Of a stretch of DNA of 6,965 bases, positions 1 to 5,160 are shown piece by piece (positions within the stretch are counted from its first letter, which is position 1; each line of letters begins with the position of its first letter). The position numbers and the translations under genes were made by a program. The stretch spans positions 1 through 6,965 of the forward strand of contig JANWWX010000067.1 in assembly GCA_025057195.1 (NCBI GenBank). The letters run 5' to 3'. The stretch is from Leptospiraceae bacterium (GTDB taxonomy: Bacteria; Spirochaetota; Leptospiria; Turneriellales; Turneriellaceae). Below the pieces are notes generated by a model that was not told the DNA's origin, did no database searches, and saw nothing but the letters and a program-made list of their open reading frames with translations.

Positions 1-412
1 TGATCCCGCCAGGCTTCACCAGGTTGTGCAGGCTATGGGTCAGCCAAACAGACCCAAGGTAGTCCACTTTGATGGCACGCTCAAATTCTTGTGGGGGGAG
101 CTCAGCGAAATATCCTGGGCGGGCATAGCCAGCATTATTGATAATGCCAGCGAGTTCTGGGTATTTTTTCTGGACCAGTATGGCAGCATTGCGGATGGCC
201 CGATAATTCGCCAAGTCACAGACCAAAAGCTCAGGTTTGGCCGAAGGGTTCAGCTTGCGGCATTCTGCCTGCACCTGCTGCAGCGCTTTTTTGTCACGCG
301 CCAGCAAAATCAGATCAGCGCCTCTGGCAGCCAAAGCATGCGCGATGGCCCGGCCAATCCCCCGTGAGGCGCCGGTGACCAGATATACGCCTTTGCCAAA
401 AGTGTGCGCCAT
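1..412 (-). CDS. Short-chain dehydrogenase/reductase, N-terminal 137 residues (partial, runs off left edge)
   Basis: This is an NAD(P)H-dependent oxidoreductase of the classical short-chain dehydrogenase/reductase family with a Rossmann fold. Seen directly: a first beta strand leading into the cofactor loop TGASRGIG (residues 13-20), an acidic residue in CDL (about 66) where the adenine ring is usually contacted, and the structural NNAG motif (92-95). The catalytic Ser and YxxxK should follow but lie outside the window. The stretch GYARPGYFAELPPQEFERA (95-113) resembles the 3-ketodihydrosphingosine reductase-like branch, which reduces a keto group on long-chain lipids. That substrate is only an inference. 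An Arg follows the Ser of the glycine loop, which is common in NADPH users. The ATG at 412 shares one base with the stop of the upstream 90-codon gene, and no good Shine-Dalgarno is seen, so coupled translation is likely. Family assignment is firm; substrate is not. Confidence 0.92.
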   Translation of the reverse strand, partial: MAHTFGKGVYLVTGASRGIGRAIAHALAARGADLILLARDKKALQQVQAECRKLNPSAKPELLVCDLANYRAIRNAAILVQKKYPELAGIINNAGYARPGYFAELPPQEFERAIKVDYLGSVWLTHSLHNLVKPGGI

Positions 413-684
413 TATAGGCCTGCGCGGTCGAGGAAAGAGCGCACCCACTCACCGCCGGTACGGTTGCAACTGCGTAACCAGTCAAAAATTTGTGCAGTGG
501 TGTTTTCGTAATTTGGTCTCAGGCTTCGGATGGTTTCTGCAAAAGGCGTTTTTGCTTCAAGAGTATCCAAGATAGCTGTCACTAAGTTACGATGTAACCC
601 TTCGAGCGCGTCAATCGACTGCGCAAGCGTACTTTCCCACTCTTGCTGTGCCTGGCGCAATTGCATGTGGCAGACTGCGCACAA
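412..684 (-). CDS. Small protein of unknown function, co-transcribed with the dehydrogenase
   Basis: I do not recognise this protein. It would be 90 aa from a TTG at 684, or 84 aa from an ATG at 666. It looks soluble and largely alpha-helical, with heptad-like Leu/Ile spacing in the first half (QQEWESTLAQSIDALEG), several Trp residues and no signal peptide or membrane segment. An in-frame TGA sits two codons before the TTG, so the gene cannot extend further. A GGTGAG lies only two bases before the TTG, too close for a good ribosome site, and the ATG has no obvious site either, so the start is uncertain. The main support that it is real is its stop codon, which overlaps the dehydrogenase ATG as TAATG, the layout of a coupled operon. 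It might be a partner of the reductase, but nothing in the sequence shows that. Confidence 0.6.
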   Translation of the reverse strand: MCAVCHMQLRQAQQEWESTLAQSIDALEGLHRNLVTAILDTLEAKTPFAETIRSLRPNYENTTAQIFDWLRSCNRTGGEWVRSFLDRAGL

Positions 685-717
685 AACTCACCGTGCCAAC
701 AAAATAAACCGATTTGC

Positions 718-726
718 AGCATACCA
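718..726 (-). promoter_or_regulatory. Possible extended -10 element for the minus-strand pair
   Basis: Read on the minus strand, the bases are TGGTATGCT, which fits the extended -10 pattern TGnTATnnT. It lies about 30 bases before the candidate TTG start at 684. No convincing -35 hexamer is found at 16-18 bases. The 685-769 gap between the divergent genes must hold promoters in both directions. For secA I could not pick out a credible -35/-10 pair. This is a weak call. Confidence 0.22.
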
Positions 727-769
727 CCTTTACTTCTCGACGGGGTATCGTGAAAGATAAAATTACCCA

Positions 770-3328
770 ATGCTCCAGTTTGTCCTCAAGGCAATTTTTG
801 GCAGCAAATACGAACGCGACATCAAGCGCATGCGTCCTATTGTCGAGCGGATCAATGCGCTTGAACCTGAAATGCAGAAATTGTCCGATGCAGAGCTTGC
901 AGCCAAAACACCAGCGTTTCGCGAGCGCTTAGCCAACGGCGAGAAATTAGACGCGCTTTTGCCTGAGGCCTTTGCCGTCTTGCGCGAGACCTCCGCCCGG
1001 GTGCTCAAAATGCGCCACTTTGACGTGCAACTCATGGGTGCGATTGCGCTGCACGAAGGTAAAATTGCCGAAATGAAAACCGGCGAGGGGAAAACCCTGA
1101 CCGCAACGCTGGCAGTTTACCTCAATGCGCTGACTGGGCGTGGCGTACACGTCGTGACAGTCAACGACTACTTAGCTGGCCGTGACGCCGAGTGGATGGG
1201 ACCCATTTATCGCTTCCATGGCCTTTCGGTGGGTGTGATCAAAAGCCAAATGCCGCACAGCCAGCGCCGTGAGGCTTATGCTGCCGACATCACCTATGGC
1301 ACCAATAACGAGTTTGGCTTCGACTATTTGCGTGACAACATGGTTGAGCACCGTAACTACCGCGTGCAGCGCGGGCACTATTTTGCCATCGTTGACGAGG
1401 TCGACTCGATCCTGATCGACGAAGCGCGCACACCGCTCATCATCTCAGGACCTGCCGATGAAAACGCCGAGGGTTACATCCGTGTCAACCGCATCATCCC
1501 TGCCCTTGAGGACAAGGTAGACTATGAAGTCGATGAGAAAGCGCGCACGGTACTTTTGACCGAAATCGGTGTGCATAAAGTCGAAAAACTGCTCAACATC
1601 GATAACCTCTACGCTCCGCAAAATGTCGAACTCGTGCACCATGTGCACCAGTGCCTCAAGGCACACAAACTCTTCCGCCGTGACGTGGACTATGTGGTTC
1701 AGGACGGTGAGGTCATCATCGTCGATGAGTTCACTGGCCGCTTGATGGAAGGCAGACGCTACAGCGATGGCCTGCACCAAGCCATCGAAGCGAAAGAAAA
1801 TGTTGAAGTAAAGCAGGAAAACCAGACGCTGGCGACCATCACTTTCCAAAATTATTTCCGGATGTACGAAAAACTGGCGGGCATGACCGGCACGGCCGAC
1901 ACTGAGGCCGAAGAGTTCCGTAAGATCTACAAACTGGATGTGGTCGTGATTCCCACCAACAAGCCGATGATCCGCAAGGACTATCCCGACAAAGTCTATC
2001 GCACGCAGCGTGAAAAATTCGCTGCGATCGTGGAGGAGGTCAAAGAATGCCACCTGCGCGGCCAGCCAGTGCTTTTGGGAACCATTTCAATTGAAAACTC
2101 GGAAAAGCTATCCAAACTACTCCACCAAAAAGGCATTCCACATAACGTTCTCAATGCCAAATACCACGATCGCGAGGCAGAGATAATAAAAGAAGCGGGA
2201 CAGCGTGGCCGGGTGACGATCGCCACCAATATGGCTGGACGCGGCACCGACATCATCCTCGGACCAGGTGTTAGGGAACTCGGTGGGCTGCACATCATCG
2301 GCTCGGAGCGGCACGAGGCGCGGCGTATCGATAACCAGCTGCGCGGGCGTGCCGGTAGGCAGGGAGATCCTGGCAGTTCGCGGTTTTATCTTTCGCTGGA
2401 AGATGAGCTGATGCGCATCTTCGGTTCTGATCGGCTCGGTCCAATCATGCAGCGTTTTGGCATGCAAGAGGGCGAGGCGCTGGAACACCGCATGGTAACC
2501 AATGCCATCGAGCGTGCGCAAAAGAAAGTCGAAGCGCACCACTTCGAGATGCGCAAGCACCTGCTGGAGTATGACGACGTCATGAACAAGCAGCGTCGCT
2601 ACATCTACATGATCCGCAACGAAATCCTCGACAACGCGGATATCAAGTCTTTGATCCGCGAATTTGCTGAGGATGCCGTACGCCTGCGCCTTGCCCAACT
2701 CTTGCCAGGCAGGAAAATTTCTGAAGAGAATTTGGCTGCGCTGCGAGAATACCTCGAAGGCACGTTCCAGATCCGCTATGACAATTTGGAGGAAATACTC
2801 AACACCCGCAGCCGGTCGGAATTCACCGAAGAGGTGTTGTCAAAAGTGCTAGCCGCCCTCGACGCCAAAGAGCAGGAAATTGGTGCTGCCAATATGCGGG
2901 TCCTGGAAAAGATGATCGCGCTGCAAGTCATCGATCAGAAATGGAAGGACCATCTTTATGTTATGGACCAACTGCGAGACGGCATCTGGACTTTGGGCTA
3001 TGCTGAGCGCAATCCACTTGTCGAATACCGCTTCCGAGCGTTCGATCTTTTCGAGAACATGGTGGCGGCGATCCGCGATGAGGTAATCGAATTCATCCTG
3101 CGCGCGCAGGTCAAAGAGCAGCTTGTTGAGGAAGAGGCCCGTGAGGAGGATTATCGCGAAATTGGCCAGGCCCAGCACACCACACTGTCTGGTTTCGATA
3201 TGACCGATGGCATTGTGGCACAGATCGAAGCGCAACGCACACAGCGCAGAAACCATAGCCAGACCTCGGAAGCTGCCAAGCGCACCGCTGGCGGCGCCAC
3301 CAAGCGGCGTAGCTCCCGCCGCCGCTGA
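770..3328 (+). CDS. secA: Protein translocase subunit SecA (preprotein-pushing ATPase)
   Basis: This is the motor ATPase that binds SecYEG at the inner membrane and drives unfolded preproteins across. It is complete at 852 aa, near the size of Bacillus SecA and shorter than the roughly 900 aa of E. coli. In order: Walker A MKTGEGKT (102-109), Walker B/DEAD-like DEVD within [20 protein letters not shown] (208-227), the preprotein cross-linking domain (about 225-370), GMTGTAD (371-377), NMAGRGTDI (487-495), the arginine-finger region [13 protein letters not shown] (523-535), the scaffold helix around [13 protein letters not shown] (597-609), and the helical scaffold/two-helix finger with [16 protein letters not shown] (723-738). 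The C-terminus ends in a basic Arg/Ser tail and lacks the CxC...CH zinc motif. The ATG at 770 is the first start after an in-frame TAA at 758-760, and the N-terminus aligns with the family. The ribosome site is weak (GTGAAAG, 13 bases away). It appears to be a single-gene unit, transcribed divergently from the dehydrogenase pair. Confidence 0.99.
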   Translation: MLQFVLKAIFGSKYERDIKRMRPIVERINALEPEMQKLSDAELAAKTPAFRERLANGEKLDALLPEAFAVLRETSARVLKMRHFDVQLMGAIALHEGKIAEMKTGEGKTLTATLAVYLNALTGRGVHVVTVNDYLAGRDAEWMGPIYRFHGLSVGVIKSQMPHSQRREAYAADITYGTNNEFGFDYLRDNMVEHRNYRVQRGHYFAIVDEVDSILIDEARTPLIISGPADENAEGYIRVNRIIPALEDKVDYEVDEKARTVLLTEIGVHKVEKLLNIDNLYAPQNVELVHHVHQCLKAHKLFRRDVDYVVQDGEVIIVDEFTGRLMEGRRYSDGLHQAIEAKENVEVKQENQTLATITFQNYFRMYEKLAGMTGTADTEAEEFRKIYKLDVVVIPTNKPMIRKDYPDKVYRTQREKFAAIVEEVKECHLRGQPVLLGTISIENSEKLSKLLHQKGIPHNVLNAKYHDREAEIIKEAGQRGRVTIATNMAGRGTDIILGPGVRELGGLHIIGSERHEARRIDNQLRGRAGRQGDPGSSRFYLSLEDELMRIFGSDRLGPIMQRFGMQEGEALEHRMVTNAIERAQKKVEAHHFEMRKHLLEYDDVMNKQRRYIYMIRNEILDNADIKSLIREFAEDAVRLRLAQLLPGRKISEENLAALREYLEGTFQIRYDNLEEILNTRSRSEFTEEVLSKVLAALDAKEQEIGAANMRVLEKMIALQVIDQKWKDHLYVMDQLRDGIWTLGYAERNPLVEYRFRAFDLFENMVAAIRDEVIEFILRAQVKEQLVEEEAREEDYREIGQAQHTTLSGFDMTDGIVAQIEAQRTQRRNHSQTSEAAKRTAGGATKRRSSRRR

Positions 3329-3372
3329 GCCCAACTCCGTATTTCTACGTAGATTTTTGCGCGCCCATCCGG

Positions 3373-3401
3373 ATGCCAAACTCCCCGTTTTGTGCTATAA
3401 T
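3373..3401 (+). promoter_or_regulatory. Extended -10 promoter for the small exported protein
   Basis: A perfect TATAAT (3396-3401) is preceded by TGC, giving the extended -10 TGnTATAAT. ATGCCA (3373-3378) lies 17 bases upstream and matches 4 of 6 positions of the TTGACA -35 consensus. A start of transcription near 3408 would leave a leader of about 20 bases, just enough for the ribosome site. It shows that the small gene has its own promoter and need not depend on secA readthrough. No operator repeat is visible around it. Confidence 0.7.
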
Positions 3402-3415
3402 CCTTACACAAACCT

Positions 3416-3424
3416 AAAGGAGGT
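3416..3424 (+). promoter_or_regulatory. Strong Shine-Dalgarno that fixes the small gene's start
   Basis: AAAGGAGGT is close to the full complement of the 16S rRNA 3' end. It sits five bases before the ATG at 3429. This decides the start: the same reading frame stays open upstream into secA to 3207, but the promoter and this site exclude that longer form. It is by far the best ribosome site in the window. Confidence 0.9.
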
Positions 3425-3428
3425 CACT

Positions 3429-3716
3429 ATGAAAAAAGTAATGGTCGCAATCCCGACACTGCTACTGGCGGGAGCACTGGCCGCCGTGCAAATTGTCGAT
3501 AATCCCGATGCGGTCAAGGGCTGCGAACGGCTGGGAGAAATTGTTGCCGGTGACAAATTTGTGCAGCTGGACCGTAACACGGTGGAACAGGTAATCCGTG
3601 AGGAGGCACAGCGCATGCGTGCCGACAAGGTGTTCCTCAGCATCGTGTCGCACAACCACCCCAAACTGGGCAAGCAGTATAGCGCGAAGGCCGTCGCCTG
3701 GAAGTGCGGGCAATAA
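3429..3716 (+). CDS. Small exported protein with two cysteines (95 aa), function unknown
   Basis: The N-terminus is a clear signal peptide: MKK, then a hydrophobic run (about residues 4-20, IPTLLLAGALAAV). Cleavage is plausible after ALA (16-18) or the next Ala. There is no lipobox Cys, so it is not an obvious lipoprotein. The mature part of about 75 aa begins near a Cys in VKGCERLGEIV (C32) and ends with a Cys in AVAWKCGQ (C93). The two could form a disulfide in the periplasm. Between them is an amphipathic helix (about 51-64) followed by a short strand (DKVFLSIV). The layout of a Cys-x-x-Leu-Gly start, a helix rich in Arg/Ala and a terminal beta strand ending in Cys recalls small DUF4156/RcsF-like envelope proteins, but I could not verify this. 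It has its own promoter and an ideal ribosome site, so it is probably well expressed. A strong terminator follows the stop within a few bases. Confidence 0.88.
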   Translation: MKKVMVAIPTLLLAGALAAVQIVDNPDAVKGCERLGEIVAGDKFVQLDRNTVEQVIREEAQRMRADKVFLSIVSHNHPKLGKQYSAKAVAWKCGQ

Positions 3717-3718
3717 TT

Positions 3719-3751
3719 AAAAGCCGGGGCTATCCCGGCTTTTCTTTTTTT
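3719..3751. terminator. Rho-independent terminator shared by convergent genes
   Basis: A perfect 10-base inverted repeat AAAAGCCGGG (3719-3728) / CCCGGCTTTT (3734-3743) encloses a five-base loop, GCTAT, and is followed by a T-rich run, TTTTCTTTTTTT (3740-3751). On the plus strand it ends the small exported-protein gene three bases after its stop. On the minus strand the same stem is followed by TTTTAATTATT, so it can also end the permease-adaptor/TolC transcript, though with a poorer T-run. The left half for the minus-strand transcript is coding sequence. Confidence 0.93.
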
Positions 3752-5160
3752 GCCCGGTGTAAATATTTCACCAGTACCGCTTCATAATCTGCAACGGCAG
3801 TCCAATAGTCGAGCTCAACGCTAACCATACGCAACGCCACTTCTGCCGCAGCCTGCTCGCGGATATTGACGATGAGCAAGGTGGAATCTCCCAAATCAAA
3901 GCGGACTTTTTCAGCACGCGCCAGCTTTTCGGCGACGGCCAATTCCTCCCGGATGATCATCAGCCTTTTTAGGGCATTCTCGAGTGCGATATAGGCATCG
4001 TTGGCCTCGACCAGAATTTTGTCTTTCTGGAAAGCATAGCGCTGCTTGAGGATTTCAATTTTCTGCTCGGTGCTGCCGATCTTGCCATCCTGCCGGCGCG
4101 TCTGCAGTGGTATGTTAAAGACTAAGCCAAATTCTGCCTCCCATGGATCGCGCCGCAATGGCCCCCCTTGTGGAGGTTCCTGTACCGAACGCGAGCCTGC
4201 CACCACAATGTCGAGCTGTGGGCCCCTTTGGTTTTCAAAAAAACGTAATGCATTTTTTTCGATCTCAATTTCGTTTTCGATTTTTTTGAGCTCCGGGCGA
4301 TTCTCCAGGGCAAATTTTTTGTCTTCTTCAAAAGTGGCTGGTGCAATCGGTGTTTCTGGAGGGAATTCTGCAGGCAGCTGTTCGTTGAGCGGGAGAATCA
4401 TGCTGCCATCCGGGTTACGGTAATAGAGCGAGAGGTAAAGCGCTGCCTTTTGTAGCAAGCGTTCGGCAGCGGCAACCTGTTCCTTACGCGCTAAAATAGC
4501 ACGATCATTTTCCTGCTCTTCGATGGCGGGGATGTCACCCAACTTGACGCGCCGGCTCAACTGCTCTTTCCGCTGTTCCGCAATCTTGAGCAAATCCTGC
4601 ACGATCCGCTTGCGTTTACCCGCTGCGACCCAGTTCCAGTAACTGGCTGCAGCATCGCGATAAACGCCTAACTTTTGCTCGTCGAGCACGTTGCTGGCGA
4701 TGTTGCGGTTGAGCTGGTTTTGCAATAGTTCCAATCGATCCGAGTCGATGCTGCGGTCACGCCAAAGGGGAATGCGACCACCAAAGCGGATCTCACCACC
4801 GGGGGTTGTGCGGCGCGGTGTGTAATAGTCCGGAAAATCCCCGTGGCTAATCCGATAGCCAGCGAAAAATGATGTCCCCCAAAAGGGGGTTGGCTTGACC
4901 ACGTTGGCCTCGGCCCGGTGGGTATTGTAATAACCGGTAGTGTTGTTGTAGGAACCGCGCAAACTCAGGTCAAAGGCGCCTTCCGCGGACAGGATTTCCA
5001 TCTCGGCTTTGCGGATCTCGCGCGCCGCCATCAGGATCATCGGAAATGTTTTTTCAATGTTAGCCAAGACATCGTCAAGGACGACGGTCTTGGGTGGTAG
5101 TTGCCCCGCAATGGCAAAAGCACTGCAAAGTAGAATGGTACAGAGCCGGATATATTTCAT
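3730..5160 (-). CDS. TolC-family outer-membrane efflux/secretion channel protein
   Basis: This would form the trimeric outer-membrane barrel and periplasmic helical tunnel that completes a tripartite exporter. It is 476 aa, typical of the family. It has a signal peptide (about 1-19, hydrophobic LCTILLCSAFAIA). The mature protein shows the internal two-fold repeat of TolC: an initial helix with TFPMILMAAREIRKAEME (38-55), a beta region with many aromatics (66-135), long helices (about 140-245), a second copy starting at FALENRPELKKIENEIEIEK (283-302), a second beta segment WEAEFGLVFNIPLQ (340-353), and closing helices (362-470) with RFDLGDSTLLIVNIREQ (420-436), the usual turn motif of the second repeat. 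Its ATG overlaps the stop of the upstream permease-adaptor gene as ATGA, so the two are coupled. It ends in a Lys-rich tail, with the stop inside a terminator loop. The specific cargo cannot be read from the sequence, so I give no symbol. Confidence 0.95.
   Translation of the reverse strand: MKYIRLCTILLCSAFAIAGQLPPKTVVLDDVLANIEKTFPMILMAAREIRKAEMEILSAEGAFDLSLRGSYNNTTGYYNTHRAEANVVKPTPFWGTSFFAGYRISHGDFPDYYTPRRTTPGGEIRFGGRIPLWRDRSIDSDRLELLQNQLNRNIASNVLDEQKLGVYRDAAASYWNWVAAGKRKRIVQDLLKIAEQRKEQLSRRVKLGDIPAIEEQENDRAILARKEQVAAAERLLQKAALYLSLYYRNPDGSMILPLNEQLPAEFPPETPIAPATFEEDKKFALENRPELKKIENEIEIEKNALRFFENQRGPQLDIVVAGSRSVQEPPQGGPLRRDPWEAEFGLVFNIPLQTRRQDGKIGSTEQKIEILKQRYAFQKDKILVEANDAYIALENALKRLMIIREELAVAEKLARAEKVRFDLGDSTLLIVNIREQAAAEVALRMVSVELDYWTAVADYEAVLVKYLHRAKKEKPG
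5157..5160 (-). promoter_or_regulatory. ATGA stop/start overlap coupling permease-adaptor to TolC-type gene
   Basis: On the minus strand the bases ATGA hold both the TolC-type ATG (5160-5158) and the TGA of the upstream gene (5159-5157). A purine-rich GGGAAAGA, a few bases before the ATG, is a modest ribosome site. This layout usually means one message and reinitiating ribosomes, giving matched amounts of adaptor and channel. Confidence 0.85.

Noticed and set aside
667..681. CAVCH at the start of the 90-codon protein, resembling a CxxCH haem-binding motif
   Set aside because: It lies at the very N-terminus, before any signal peptide, and is lost if translation starts at the ATG at 666. There is no cytochrome context.
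582..770. 62-codon minus-strand frame starting opposite the secA start
   Set aside because: It overlaps the better-supported 90-codon gene in another frame, and its Arg/Ser/Lys-rich translation matches nothing.
1445..2698. Long antisense open frames across secA (202 and 193 codons)
   Set aside because: They mirror the codon structure of a highly conserved gene and show no recognisable domain or ribosome site.
3303..3358. Possible secA terminator: AGCGGCG/CGCCGCT stem at 3303-3326, and palindrome TCTACGTAGA followed by TTTTT at 3344-3358
   Set aside because: The first stem overlaps the end of the gene and has no T-run. The second is a loopless palindrome that would not form a stable hairpin. 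Neither supports an intrinsic terminator.
3207..3428. Longer form of the small exported protein starting inside secA
   Set aside because: The signal peptide, the Shine-Dalgarno and the -10 promoter all place the start at 3429. The extension is only open frame overlapping secA.
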